This document shows, piece after piece, positions 1 through 7,002 of a stretch of DNA of 7,430 nt; the first letter of the stretch is position 1; each line of letters starts with the position of its first letter. This DNA is from Methylocapsa sp. (GTDB taxonomy: Bacteria; Pseudomonadota; Alphaproteobacteria; Rhizobiales; Beijerinckiaceae). The stretch spans positions 2,031 to 9,460 of the forward strand of contig PLUZ01000190.1 of the NCBI GenBank assembly GCA_003162995.1, in the 5' to 3' direction. Position numbers and translations under genes: made by a program. The notes under the pieces were generated by a model. It made no database searches and was not told the DNA's origin. It saw nothing but the letters and a program-made list of their open reading frames with translations.

Positions 1-288
1 CAACTCCGTGAGCCGCGCTTCGATGTTCATATGAATATCTTCGAGCGCGCGCGAAAATTTGAATGTTCCCGCCTCGATTTCACGAAAGATTTCGTCTAAG
101 CCGCCGCTGATCGCTTGCGCGTCCGAGGGTTCCAATATACCGGTTTGCGCCAGCATGGCGGCATGCGCCTTGGAACCTTCTATATCTTGGCGGGCAAGCC
201 GAAAGTCGAAACCGATCGAGGCATTGATTTCTTCCATGATGACGTCAGGTCCGCTCGCGAACCGGCCGCCCCACATTTTGTTGCTCAT
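1..288 (-). CDS. argH: Argininosuccinate lyase, N-terminal part (runs off the left edge)
   Basis: This enzyme cleaves argininosuccinate to arginine and fumarate, the last step of arginine synthesis, in the cytoplasm. The visible 96 codons begin [20 protein letters not shown] and continue through [31 protein letters not shown] and [16 protein letters not shown]. This is the classic N-terminus of ArgH in the fumarase/aspartase superfamily: the MWGGRF opening, then the [12 protein letters not shown] helix and the EDIHMNIE segment. The family is about 460 residues long, so roughly four fifths, including the GSSxMPxKxN signature loop, lies outside the window. The start is set by the ATG just before SNKMWGGRF; the ribosome site ahead of it is weak. 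The gene diverges from tlpA with only 33 bp between the two starts, so their promoters must overlap each other or the coding sequences. Nothing seen suggests damage. Confidence 0.95.
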   Translation of the reverse strand, partial: MSNKMWGGRFASGPDVIMEEINASIGFDFRLARQDIEGSKAHAAMLAQTGILEPSDAQAISGGLDEIFREIEAGTFKFSRALEDIHMNIEARLTEL

Positions 289-321
289 CGTCTCGCGCTC
301 TTCAAAAAGACCAATGTTCGC

Positions 322-987
322 ATGACAGAACCTGCTTCCAAAAAGGATCGCGTGCCGCGCCACTCACGCACTATTGCATTTGTGGTAGGGGCCTTGGCCT
401 TATTGGTGCTGGGGTTTGTCCTATACGGGATCAAAGCACCGGGCGGCAAGGAAGCCGCTGTGGCCCCGGCCTGTCCCGGCGCGGCGGCGACGGCGGCGCG
501 GCTCAAACCGCTGGTACATGGCGAGATCGCGGCCTTGAGCATCGCGTCACAGCCTAAACCTTTGCCGGAGCTCATGTTCGACACACCGGAGGGGACGAAA
601 GCCAATCTGGCGGATTTCAAAGGGCGGACGGTTCTCCTCAACCTGTGGGCGACATGGTGCGTTCCGTGCCGCCAGGAAATGCCCGCGCTCGACCGGCTAG
701 AGGGCCAGCGCGGTTCCAAGGATTTTTCAGTGGTCGCGGTGAATATTGATACGTCGCGGCTCGACCGGCCGAAGGCATTCATGGACGAAATCGGGGTAAA
801 AAATCTCAAGCTTTATAGTGATCACACGGCGGATGTGTTTGAAACCCTGAAGCAGACGGGCAAGGTGATTGGGCTGCCGACGACGATCCTCATCGGCAAG
901 GATGGCTGCGAAATCGGCACGATGGCAGGACCGGCGCAATGGGATTCCCAAGATGCGCTGACGCTGATCGACGCGATTCAAGGATGA
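322..987 (+). CDS. tlpA: TlpA, membrane-anchored thiol:disulfide oxidoreductase
   Basis: A 221-residue thioredoxin-like protein. Residues 1-17 are charged and cytoplasmic, 18-36 ([19 protein letters not shown]) form one membrane anchor, and the rest is a periplasmic thioredoxin fold. The active site is WCVPC at 112-116, with both cysteines present, and the cis-proline loop is GLPTT around P186. Two further cysteines, C51 in the PACPG stretch and C196 in KDGCEI, match the second, structural disulfide known in Bradyrhizobium TlpA, which also has about this length. In that organism TlpA reduces partners needed to load copper into cytochrome aa3 oxidase; the same role here is inferred. The frame is open well upstream (to 115), but that part is antisense to argH. 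The ATG at 322 directly precedes the anchor and is the sensible start, although its ribosome site is weak (AAAAAGA). The 3' end overlaps the convergent macro-domain gene by 10 bp. Confidence 0.92.
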   Translation: MTEPASKKDRVPRHSRTIAFVVGALALLVLGFVLYGIKAPGGKEAAVAPACPGAAATAARLKPLVHGEIAALSIASQPKPLPELMFDTPEGTKANLADFKGRTVLLNLWATWCVPCRQEMPALDRLEGQRGSKDFSVVAVNIDTSRLDRPKAFMDEIGVKNLKLYSDHTADVFETLKQTGKVIGLPTTILIGKDGCEIGTMAGPAQWDSQDALTLIDAIQG

Positions 988-1493
988 TCATTCTCATGCA
1001 AAGCCGAAAGCTCCCGCCTGTGATGCGCGGCTGAGTTTTCCGAAAAGCAGCAGAAGATGATTTGTTCAAAGTCCTCACGCCTTGCCGCCGTGACTGTCTT
1101 GACTGCGATCGCCGCCGCCCGTGCCGCCGGAAATCCATAGACGCCGGTTGAGATTGCCGGAAAAGCAATCGCGCGCAATTGATGATCCCGCGCGATTTCA
1201 AGCGAGCGGCGATAGCAAGAGGCCAAAAGATCGTCCTCTCCACTGGTGCCGCCCTGCCAGACTGGGCCGACAGTATGGATGATATAGCGGGCGGGCAGGC
1301 CATAGCCGGAGGTTATTTTTGCTTCGCCCGTCGCGCAGCCGCTGAGCTTGCGGCATTCCGCGAGGAGGCCAGGCCCTGCGGCACGATGGATCGCACCGTC
1401 GACGCCGCCCCCGCCGAGAAGCGAAGGATTGGCGGCGTTCACAATGGCGTCAATGGCGAGGCTCGTGATGTCTCCCACGATGACTTCAAGCAT
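978..1493 (-). CDS. Macro-domain ADP-ribose / O-acetyl-ADP-ribose hydrolase
   Basis: A single-domain macro protein of 171 residues, close in size to E. coli YmdB. The diagnostic elements are in order: GDIT at 7-10, the ADP-ribose-binding NAAN at 19-22, the glycine-rich catalytic loop [14 protein letters not shown] at 27-40 with its aspartate (D32), [10 protein letters not shown] at 70-79, and the phosphate loop [15 protein letters not shown] at 108-122. This combination is typical of MacroD-type enzymes, which hydrolyse O-acetyl-ADP-ribose and remove mono-ADP-ribose from acidic side chains. Which substrate matters here is not visible. The start is placed at the ATG before LEVIVGDIT; an ATG 15 codons upstream (1538) is also open but adds a basic tail unlike the family, and neither has a clear ribosome site. 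The gene lies 87 bp after grxD on the same strand and may be the last gene of the transcript. The C-terminal tail ([20 protein letters not shown]) is not conserved in my recollection of the family. Confidence 0.9.
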   Translation of the reverse strand: MLEVIVGDITSLAIDAIVNAANPSLLGGGGVDGAIHRAAGPGLLAECRKLSGCATGEAKITSGYGLPARYIIHTVGPVWQGGTSGEDDLLASCYRRSLEIARDHQLRAIAFPAISTGVYGFPAARAAAIAVKTVTAARREDFEQIIFCCFSENSAAHHRRELSALHENDHP

Positions 1494-1499
1494 CGGGCT

Positions 1500-1559
1500 G
1501 AAACCAGCTGCGCGATGCCGGGCATTTCGTGCAAGCATGCAAGCAGCGTGGCTGGTTTC
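1500..1559. repeat. Inverted repeat between grxD and the macro-domain gene
   Basis: The nine bases GAAACCAGC at 1500-1508 pair perfectly with GCTGGTTTC at 1551-1559, leaving a 42-base loop. Inside the loop lies a short palindrome, ATGCC-G-GGCAT (1515-1525), and a GCAAGCATGCAAGC stretch. On the minus strand one arm of the stem ends six bases before the macro-domain ATG, so folding could affect its translation or RNA processing. There is no T-run to make it an ordinary terminator. If the macro gene began at 1538 instead, part of this would be coding. Function unknown. Confidence 0.4.
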
Positions 1560-1580
1560 GGTCTCTTGCGCCGGAAATGG

Positions 1581-1919
1581 TTAAGCCTTCGCCGGCTGCG
1601 CGACGGCGATGCCCTTGGCTGCCAAATGCGCGGTGAGCTCGCCCGATTGAAACATTTCCCGGACAATATCGCAGCCGCCAAGGAATTCGCCCTTGACGTA
1701 AAGCTGCGGGATCGTCGGCCAGTTCGAGAACTCCTTGATTCCCTGACGAATCTCGTCGCTGGCGAGGCAGTTCACCGGCTCGTAAGTGACGCCTACGTGA
1801 TTCAAGATCTGCACGAGTTGGCCCGAAAATCCGCATTGCGGGAAGTTCGGGGTTCCTTTCATGAATAACACGACATCATTTTTGTCGATTGTCGCTTGGA
1901 TTTCATCCTTGATAGGCAT
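1581..1919 (-). CDS. grxD: Monothiol glutaredoxin, CGFS type (Grx4/GrxD)
   Basis: A 112-residue single-domain monothiol glutaredoxin. The active site is CGFS at 29-32 within [12 protein letters not shown]21 in [14 protein letters not shown] at 67-74 and GGCDIV at 81-86 are the usual glutathione-binding elements. CGFS glutaredoxins are poor general reductases. They bind a [2Fe-2S] cluster between two subunits with glutathione, or share one with BolA, and hand it to target proteins or take part in iron sensing. The partner bolA sits immediately upstream with 32 bp between, which supports that role. The ATG at 1919 is preceded by GAAAGGAC about five to seven bases away, a good ribosome site. The C-terminal extension after [13 protein letters not shown] is short and ordinary. 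All key residues are present. Confidence 0.95.
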   Translation of the reverse strand: MPIKDEIQATIDKNDVVLFMKGTPNFPQCGFSGQLVQILNHVGVTYEPVNCLASDEIRQGIKEFSNWPTIPQLYVKGEFLGGCDIVREMFQSGELTAHLAAKGIAVAQPAKA

Positions 1920-1951
1920 TGCCGGTCCTTTCAGATAAAAGATGTTAAGCC

Positions 1952-2185
1952 TTACTTTGGCGCCGAAGTTTGCAGCTGCAGCGCATGCAGGGCGCCGCCC
2001 ATGGCATCGCCGAGCGCCTTATAGACAAGCTGGTGTTGCTGGAGCTTGGATTTGCCGGCGAATTCCGAGGACGTCACGGTCGCCGCCCAATGGTCATTGT
2101 CGTCCACGAGGGCGGTGATTTCGACCTTCGCGTCGGGAATGCCCTGCTTGATCAGGCGTTCGATTTCAGATGATGGCATGGCCAT
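1952..2185 (-). CDS. bolA: BolA-family protein, glutaredoxin partner
   Basis: A 77-residue protein with the BolA fold. [16 protein letters not shown] is the first helix and strand, [28 protein letters not shown] the core, and [12 protein letters not shown] the C-terminal helix with the conserved histidine (H67). It has no cysteine, so its cluster ligands would be histidines such as H32, H51 and H67, as in BolA-glutaredoxin heterodimers carrying a [2Fe-2S] cluster. Pairing with the CGFS glutaredoxin just downstream makes an iron-sulfur trafficking or iron-sensing role more likely than the cell-shape regulation first described for E. coli BolA. The start at 2185 has GAGGAAG eight bases upstream. 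An in-frame ATG two codons later would sit too far from that site. The gene follows purL by 90 bp on the same strand. Confidence 0.93.
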   Translation of the reverse strand: MAMPSSEIERLIKQGIPDAKVEITALVDDNDHWAATVTSSEFAGKSKLQQHQLVYKALGDAMGGALHALQLQTSAPK

Positions 2186-2275
2186 GGATTGGTCTTCCTC
2201 GTCTCTTTGACTTGCTCGTATCTTTCTCGCCGTTTGCCTAGCAAAAATCGCACCCCGCTTGCTTATTCAGCTCGC

Positions 2276-4486
2276 TTAAGAATGCGATTGAGCCATGTAG
2301 CGGGGCAGCCAAGCTTCGTTGGCCAGCGCGAGATCATCCAGCAATATGGCGGTCCCGGCGCTAAGGGTCAACGTATCCCCGCCGGTTGCGCCGATGATTT
2401 CGCAGGCGACTCCAGCGCGTTCCGCCGCATCCCGGATCGCCGCCGCGCTTTCCGGCGCGGCTGTGACGACATAACGCGCCTGATCCTCGCCGAAGAGAAA
2501 GCCGGGCGTAGGCAGGGACGGCGAAATCTCTATCGAAGCGCCAATTGCGCCCGCCATCGCCATTTCAGCGAGCGCCACAGCTAAACCGCCATCCGAAATG
2601 TCATGCACAGCAGTCACGGTCTGGCTGGCGATGAGGCCGCGCACAAAATCCCCATTGCGCCTTTCCGCTGCCAGATCGACCGGCGGCGGCGCCCCAATCT
2701 CGCACCCGCAAATCTCGCGCAAATAAAGGGACCGACCGAGCCAGCCTGCGGTTTCTCCGATCAGAAGAATTGTTTCGCCAGGCCGTTTGAACGGCAAACT
2801 CGCGGTCAGGCTCACATCTTCGATCAGGCCAACGCCGCCGATCGCGGGGGTCGGCGCAATCGCGCTTCCGCTGCTCTCATTATAGAGGGACACATTGCCG
2901 GAAACGACCGGGAAATCGAGCGCCCGGCACGCCTCGCCGATCCCCTCGATACAGGCGATCAGCTGGCCCATGATCTCCGGCTTTTCGGGATTGCCGAAAT
3001 TCAGATTGTCGGTGATGGCGCGGGGCCGGGCGCCGACGGCGGTCAGGTTGCGCCAGGCTTCCGCGACGGCCTGTTTGCCTCCCTCGAATGGGTCGGCTTG
3101 GCAGTAGCGCTGCGTCACATCGGTTGTCAGTGCGAGCCCCTTCGGCCCATCCCCGATGCGAATGACCGCTGCGTCGCCGCCCGGCGCCTGCACCGTATTG
3201 CCGAGGATCAAATGGTCGTATTGCTCATAGATCCAGCGCTTGGAACACAAATCGGGCGTGGCGATCAAACGCGCCAGCGCCTCGGCATGGGGAATTGGCG
3301 CGGCAATGCTGGCCGGATCAATTGGCGCTTGCTTGGGCGAGGGGATGTGCGGGCGATCATAAAGTGGCGCGGTGTCGCCAAGCTCCTTGATCGGCAAATC
3401 CGCTTTGACTTGCCCCCGATGGGTGACGGTGAAGCGGAGCGTGTCCGTGGTCTCACCGATGACGGCGAAATCGAGCCCCCATTTGCGGAAGATCGCCTCC
3501 GCCTCTCGCTCCTTGGCCGGATCGAGCACCATCAGCATCCGCTCCTGGCTCTCGGACAGCAGCATTTCATAAGCGGACATGCCGGTCTCGCGGCAGGGCA
3601 CCCTATCGAGATCGAGAGCGATCCCAAGATTGCCCTTGGCGCCCATTTCCACGCCCGAGGAGGTGAGGCCCGCCGCGCCCATGTCCTGGATCGCGATGAC
3701 GGCGCCGGTCTGCATCAATTCGAGGCAGGCTTCGAGCAGAAGTTTCTCGGTGAAAGGATCGCCGACCTGCACGGCGGGACGCTTTGCCTCCGCGTCGGCG
3801 TCGAAAGCGGCCGAGGCCATGGTCGCGCCATGAATGCCGTCGCGGCCGGTCTTCGAGCCGAGATAGACGACCTTATTTCCGACGCCGCTCGCCTTGGCGT
3901 AGAAAATCTCATTTGCCTTGGCGATGCCAACAGCCATGGCATTGACCAGAATATTCCCGTCGTAGCTTTTGTCGAAATTCGTCGATCCGCCGACGGTCGG
4001 AACTCCGAAACTATTGCCATAGGCGCCGATCCCGGCAACGACCCCTGCGACAAGATGGCGCGTGCGCGGATGTTCCGGCGCGCCGAAGCGCAAGAGGTTA
4101 AGGCAAGCGACCGGCCGCGCGCCCATCGTGAAAACATCGCGTAAGATTCCGCCAACCCCCGTCGCGGCGCCCTGAAAGGGCTCGATGAAGGAGGGGTGGT
4201 TGTGGCTTTCCATCTTGAAGACGCAGGCGAGCCCATCGCCAATGTCGATAACGCCTGCGTTTTCGCCTGGCCCCTGGATCACCCACGGCGCCTTGGTCGG
4301 AAGTTTGCGCAGATGAAGCCGCGAGGATTTGTAGGAACAATGCTCGTTCCACATGGCCGAGAAAATACCGAGTTCGGTGAAGCTCGGCGTCCGGCCGATG
4401 AGGGCGAGGATTCGCGCATATTCGTCCGGCTTCAGACCATGCGCGGCGGCGAGCTCGGGAGTGATATCGGGTTCTATGGCATTCAC
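2276..4486 (-). CDS. purL: Phosphoribosylformylglycinamidine synthase, PurL subunit
   Basis: The catalytic, ATP-using subunit of FGAM synthase. With PurS and PurQ it converts FGAR, ATP and glutamine to FGAM (step 4 of purine synthesis). From the chosen GTG start it is 736 residues, the size of the small PurL that needs separate PurS and PurQ. Landmarks, numbered from that start: NEHCSY at 47-52 with the conserved histidine H49, the nucleotide-binding KMESHNHPS at 91-99, [14 protein letters not shown] at 110-123, [12 protein letters not shown] at 266-277, SESQERM at 311-317, and in the second half [11 protein letters not shown] at 528-538 and [15 protein letters not shown] at 628-642. The GTG at 4486 opens the family-like [26 protein letters not shown] and has GAGG five bases upstream. 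An ATG at 4561 is also in frame but would add a 25-residue basic tail with no family likeness. It lies 129 bp after purQ, and the reading frame is intact. Confidence 0.95.
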   Translation of the reverse strand: MNAIEPDITPELAAAHGLKPDEYARILALIGRTPSFTELGIFSAMWNEHCSYKSSRLHLRKLPTKAPWVIQGPGENAGVIDIGDGLACVFKMESHNHPSFIEPFQGAATGVGGILRDVFTMGARPVACLNLLRFGAPEHPRTRHLVAGVVAGIGAYGNSFGVPTVGGSTNFDKSYDGNILVNAMAVGIAKANEIFYAKASGVGNKVVYLGSKTGRDGIHGATMASAAFDADAEAKRPAVQVGDPFTEKLLLEACLELMQTGAVIAIQDMGAAGLTSSGVEMGAKGNLGIALDLDRVPCRETGMSAYEMLLSESQERMLMVLDPAKEREAEAIFRKWGLDFAVIGETTDTLRFTVTHRGQVKADLPIKELGDTAPLYDRPHIPSPKQAPIDPASIAAPIPHAEALARLIATPDLCSKRWIYEQYDHLILGNTVQAPGGDAAVIRIGDGPKGLALTTDVTQRYCQADPFEGGKQAVAEAWRNLTAVGARPRAITDNLNFGNPEKPEIMGQLIACIEGIGEACRALDFPVVSGNVSLYNESSGSAIAPTPAIGGVGLIEDVSLTASLPFKRPGETILLIGETAGWLGRSLYLREICGCEIGAPPPVDLAAERRNGDFVRGLIASQTVTAVHDISDGGLAVALAEMAMAGAIGASIEISPSLPTPGFLFGEDQARYVVTAAPESAAAIRDAAERAGVACEIIGATGGDTLTLSAGTAILLDDLALANEAWLPRYMAQSHS

Positions 4487-4615
4487 GATTGCCTCGTCCT
4501 TGCGCCTGTTGCTGGCTTCGAAGCGCGTCTTTTTCTCGATCCGGCATCCTGTCCGAAGCATTGACTTCTGCCTGGGCGAGTCCGGCGATGACGAAGGCTG
4601 AGATGGAAGCGAAAC

Positions 4616-5314
4616 TCAAGCCGCCCTTGTAAAACCCGCCACGCCTTCGAACAAGCCGCGCCCATCAATCCCGCCGACCAGCGGATCGATGAGATTTTCC
4701 GGATGCGGCATCAGACCAAGAACCCGGAAATTTTCCGAATAAATCCCAGCGATAGCGTTGGTTGACCCGTTGGGATTTGCGCCGCCGCCAATAACACCTC
4801 GCGCGTTAGAATAGCGGAAGGCAACGCGGCTATCCCCTTCGAGGCGTCTAATTGTCTCCGCATCCGCCTCATAATTGCCCTCGCCATGCGCGATCGCGAC
4901 TTTGATTACCTGGCCCTTGGCATAGTGCGATGTGAACGGCGTATCATTGCGTTCTACCGTCAAATGCTGCATCCGGCAGACGAAGCGCAAATTGGCGTTG
5001 CGCATCAAGACGCCGGGCAAAAGTCCGGCTTCGACCATGATTTGAAAGCCATTGCAGATACCGAGAACCAACCCGCCCCGGGCGGCATGAGCTCGCACCG
5101 CGTCCATGACGGGCGCCCGTGCGGCGATCGCCCCGCAGCGCAAATAATCGCCATAGGAAAATCCGCCAGGTAGCAGGACGAGATCAGTGCCAGCGGGCAG
5201 GGCAGTCTCACCATGCCAGACGAGGGACGGCTTTTTGCCGGTCACTTTCTCGATGGCGCGGATCGCATCCCGCTCACGATTAGAGCCTGGGAATAGAATG
5301 ATGGCGGCGTTCAT
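4616..5314 (-). CDS. purQ: Phosphoribosylformylglycinamidine synthase, PurQ glutaminase subunit
   Basis: A class I glutamine amidotransferase of 232 residues that releases ammonia from glutamine for PurL. The triad is visible: nucleophile C87 in GICNGFQ, with H204 and E206 in LMPHPENL. The oxyanion region is LLPGGFSYGDYLRCG at 47-61 and the N-terminus is the usual IILFPGSNRERD. The length matches bacterial PurQ. The ATG at 5314 is well placed for the family, but the nearest purine-rich run (GAGGAA) is 14 bases away, too far for a normal ribosome site. The start codon overlaps the stop of a nine-codon reading frame as ATGA, so translation may depend on coupling; that is inference. The gene lies between purS and purL in the same orientation, as expected for purSQL. 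Confidence 0.96.
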   Translation of the reverse strand: MNAAIILFPGSNRERDAIRAIEKVTGKKPSLVWHGETALPAGTDLVLLPGGFSYGDYLRCGAIAARAPVMDAVRAHAARGGLVLGICNGFQIMVEAGLLPGVLMRNANLRFVCRMQHLTVERNDTPFTSHYAKGQVIKVAIAHGEGNYEADAETIRRLEGDSRVAFRYSNARGVIGGGANPNGSTNAIAGIYSENFRVLGLMPHPENLIDPLVGGIDGRGLFEGVAGFTRAA

Positions 5315-5340
5315 GTGTGGTTGATGTTTTCCTCGCTCAT
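5311..5340 (-). promoter_or_regulatory. Possible coupling minigene before purQ (MSEENINHT)
   Basis: A nine-codon frame, ATG AGC GAG GAA AAC ATC AAC CAC ACA TGA, fills the end of the purS-purQ gap. Its TGA overlaps the purQ ATG as ATGA. GGAAA lies five bases before its own ATG, a better ribosome site than purQ itself has. A ribosome finishing here could restart on purQ, which would explain the missing site. It may instead be chance, as a frame this short is weak evidence. Confidence 0.25.
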
Positions 5341-5377
5341 GGCGATTTCCGCGCGCGAATGGCCATGCGTGAACGAT

Positions 5378-5617
5378 TTAGAGGAGTTCCACCTGGAAAT
5401 TCTCGATGACCTGATTTGCCAGCAATTTCTCGCAAGCGCCGCGCAGCATTCCCGCCGCCGCGGTTCGATCGGCTGTCGCGAGTTCCATCTCGAATATTTT
5501 GCCTTGCCGCACGCTGTCAATGCCATCGATCCCGAGCGATTTGAGCGCGCCCTCTATGGCCTTGCCTTGCGGATCGAGAATACCGTCCTTGAGGGTGACG
5601 ATAACCCGCGCTTTCAT
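5378..5617 (-). CDS. purS: Phosphoribosylformylglycinamidine synthase, PurS subunit
   Basis: A 79-residue structural subunit that bridges PurQ and PurL in the small-type FGAM synthase complex; it has no catalytic residues of its own. The sequence is typical: MKARVIVTLKDGILDPQGKAIEGALKSLG, then the GKIFEMEL strand and ACEKLLANQVIENFQVEL at the C-terminus. Length and order fit the family, which is about 80 residues. The upstream gap to purC is 101 bp and holds a GC hairpin. The ribosome site is weak (GAAAGATC). The presence of a separate purS is what shows that PurL here is the small form. Confidence 0.96.
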   Translation of the reverse strand: MKARVIVTLKDGILDPQGKAIEGALKSLGIDGIDSVRQGKIFEMELATADRTAAAGMLRGACEKLLANQVIENFQVELL

Positions 5618-5691
5618 CTATCGATCTTTCGTGAAGAATTACAGAGACATCGCCCATGAGGGCGCAATCAATGATGTGCCCGAAGGGACAG

Positions 5692-5712
5692 CGGCCGGCG
5701 CGGGGCCGGCCG
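5692..5712 (-). other. GC-rich hairpin just after purC
   Basis: CGGCCGGC at 5692-5699 pairs perfectly with GCCGGCCG at 5705-5712 around a five-base loop. It begins six bases past the purC stop in the direction of transcription. No T-run follows, so it is not a standard Rho-independent terminator. It could protect the 3' end of purC RNA or reduce read-through into purSQL. The structure is clear; the role is inference. Confidence 0.5.
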
Positions 5713-5718
5713 GATCCG

Positions 5719-6513
5719 TCACTGGACGAGCTTTGGCCCAACCGCACGCGGCTGCTCGTTTTCCTGCAAGATTCCGAGCCTTCTCGCGACTTCCGTATAG
5801 GCTTCGACCAGCCCGCCAAGGTCACGCCGGAAACGATCCTTGTCGAGCTTGTCGTTCGATTTGATGTCCCATAGGCGGCACGAATCCGGGGAAATCTCGT
5901 CGGCGACAACAATACGCATCATGTCGCCTTCCCAAAGCCTGCCGCATTCCATCTTGAAATCGACAAGCCTGATGCCGACGCCAAGGAAAAGCCCCGACAG
6001 GAAATCATTGACCCTGATCGCGAGCGACATGATGTCGTCGATTTCCTGAGGCGTGGCCCAGCCGAACGCCGTAATATGCTCTTCCGAGACCATCGGGTCG
6101 TTAAGCTCGTCGTTCTTGTAGTAGAATTCGATGATCGAGCGCGGCAATTGGGTGCCTTCCTCGATTCCGAGGCGGGTCGACAGCGAACCCGCCGCGACAT
6201 TGCGGACAACCACTTCGAGAGGAACGATTTCCACTTCCCGAATCAATTGCTCGCGCATATTGAGCCGGCGGATGAAATGCGTAGGCACGCCGATATCGTT
6301 GAGGTTTTGGAAGACGAATTCCGAGATACGGTTGTTAAGCACCCCTTTTCCGTCGATTACCTCGTGCTTCTTGGCGTTAAAAGCCGTTGCGTCATCCTTG
6401 AAGTGCTGGATCAGTGTACCAGGCTCGGGGCCCTCGTAGAGAACCTTTCCCTTGCCTTCGTAAATGCGCCGGCGGCGATTCATTGGGATTAACCGTGGCT
6501 TGAGGTGATCCAT
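5719..6513 (-). CDS. purC: SAICAR synthetase (phosphoribosylaminoimidazole-succinocarboxamide synthase)
   Basis: This cytoplasmic enzyme joins aspartate to CAIR with ATP to give SAICAR, step 8 of purine synthesis. Motifs on the 264-residue reading: the ATP-lid strand [17 protein letters not shown] at 16-32, FKDDATAFN at 38-46, [11 protein letters not shown] at 100-110, [10 protein letters not shown] at 183-192 and [12 protein letters not shown] at 205-216. Two starts are possible. The ATG at 6513 has a strong AAAGGAG, though 12 bases away. The ATG at 6483 gives the usual family N-terminus [11 protein letters not shown] (254 residues) but has no visible ribosome site. I give the longer form, with moderate certainty. 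The gene is first in the minus-strand run purC-purS-purQ-purL and its upstream region is shared with the divergent zeta gene. Confidence 0.94.
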   Translation of the reverse strand: MDHLKPRLIPMNRRRRIYEGKGKVLYEGPEPGTLIQHFKDDATAFNAKKHEVIDGKGVLNNRISEFVFQNLNDIGVPTHFIRRLNMREQLIREVEIVPLEVVVRNVAAGSLSTRLGIEEGTQLPRSIIEFYYKNDELNDPMVSEEHITAFGWATPQEIDDIMSLAIRVNDFLSGLFLGVGIRLVDFKMECGRLWEGDMMRIVVADEISPDSCRLWDIKSNDKLDKDRFRRDLGGLVEAYTEVARRLGILQENEQPRAVGPKLVQ

Positions 6514-6525
6514 GGGCGGCCGTGG

Positions 6526-6532
6526 CTCCTTT
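6526..6532 (-). promoter_or_regulatory. Ribosome binding site of purC
   Basis: AAAGGAG on the minus strand is the strongest ribosome-site match in the window. It lies 12 bases before the ATG at 6513 and 42 bases before the ATG at 6483, so it favours the longer reading of purC even though the spacing is a little wide. Confidence 0.5.
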
Positions 6533-6592
6533 GAACATCCTAGATCCCGTATCCAGACGCGCCATCGCTAAGGGCATCAACGGAAGCGGAAG

Positions 6593-6605
6593 GCATAGGC
6601 TATGC
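6593..6605. promoter_or_regulatory. 13-bp palindrome upstream of purC, possible operator
   Basis: GCATAG-G-CTATGC is a perfect inverted repeat about 80 bp upstream of the purC start. With a one-base bulge the symmetry extends outward by AAG and CTT. Its size and place would suit a dimeric repressor or activator, but no binding protein is known to me for this sequence, and purC promoter elements were not located relative to it. Confidence 0.3.
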
Positions 6606-6704
6606 GCTTATTTGTCGCCGCGGCATCGAGGGGGACGAGCTCTATTCCGCTTGTGGAGTAAGCCCGCTAAACCCAACCTATCCGAAAGCGGTTTTATGCA
6701 CAAT

Positions 6705-6817
6705 GCCAAGCTAAACATTAAGCCAAGCAAACACTGAGCTTAGCTACCACTGAGCTTAGCTATCATTCTGCCAAGCTCACATTTTGCCAATCTCACATTT
6801 TACCAAGCTACATATCG
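6705..6817. repeat. Degenerate tandem array, seven units of 16-17 bp
   Basis: Units start at 6705, 6722, 6738, 6754, 6770, 6786 and 6802. The first is 17 bp and the others 16 bp. The consensus is roughly GCCAAGCTAACATTNT, with an AGCT core kept in five of seven units. Units 5 and 6 differ at one base, and a 15-mer (CACTGAGCTTAGCTA) occurs exactly at 6732 and 6748. Outer units are more diverged. The array is AT-rich compared with the genes around it. It may be a regulatory site cluster or a decayed minisatellite; the sequence does not tell which. Confidence 0.75.
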
Positions 6818-6945
6818 AGATTTCCGCAGGATTGGCCCTCCATGTCGAAACAGTCACCCGTCCATAGCAGAGATTCGGTACGGGATACAGGAAGAAATGG
6901 AGCTACACCGTTGCTTTGTCAGGCATGATGTTTTAACGAAATTTT

Positions 6946-6953
6946 GCTATTAT
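6946..6953 (+). promoter_or_regulatory. Possible extended -10 element for the zeta gene
   Basis: TGCTATTAT (6946-6954 by the usual TGN plus hexamer layout, hexamer TATTAT at 6948-6953) is a good extended -10 match 49 bp before the zeta start. The position 17 bp upstream (ATGATG) is a poor -35; TTGTCA at 6916-6921 is a better hexamer but is too far away. An extended -10 can work without a good -35, so this is only a fair candidate. Confidence 0.35.
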
Positions 6954-7002
6954 GAAGGCAACCGCTTAAATGCGGAGGCGTAACAGTTTCGTGGGGAGTA
7001 TA

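Larger units (their letters stand above)
6514..7002. other. Divergent control region between purC and the zeta gene
   Basis: These 489 bp hold no convincing gene. Apart from the purC ribosome site, they contain a 13-bp palindrome (6593-6605), a degenerate 16-bp tandem array (6705-6817) and a possible extended -10 element (6946-6953), each listed separately. The part from about 6690 to 6820 is clearly richer in A and T than the flanking genes. I saw no tRNA, and no riboswitch that I recognise. I could not place a convincing -35/-10 pair for purC. Confidence 0.7.

Noticed and set aside
115..321. Upstream extension of the tlpA frame
   Set aside because: It is antisense to the conserved argH N-terminus, and the TlpA membrane anchor begins soon after the ATG at 322.
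1179..1868. A 229-codon plus-strand frame across the macro and grxD genes
   Set aside because: It is antisense to two genes with clear family motifs and has no recognisable domain.
2233..2245. Small palindrome TTTGC-CTA-GCAAA between purL and bolA as a terminator
   Set aside because: The 5-bp stem is AT-rich and weak, with no T-run on the downstream side in the direction of transcription.
2603..4144. A 513-codon open frame on the plus strand
   Set aside because: It is fully antisense to purL, whose motifs are unmistakable. Its translation is low in complexity, rich in R, G, A and D, and resembles no family. Long antisense frames are common in GC-rich genes.
4487..4561. Longer PurL starting at the ATG at 4561
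   Set aside because: The extra 25 residues are basic and unlike PurL N-termini, and the GTG at 4486 has a closer purine-rich site. The choice is not certain.
6522..6737. A 71-codon plus-strand frame in the control region
   Set aside because: It begins at a GTG with no ribosome site, runs into the tandem array and shows no domain.
6705..6817. CRISPR array
   Set aside because: The units are only 16-17 bp, adjoin one another with no unique spacers, and no cas genes are present.
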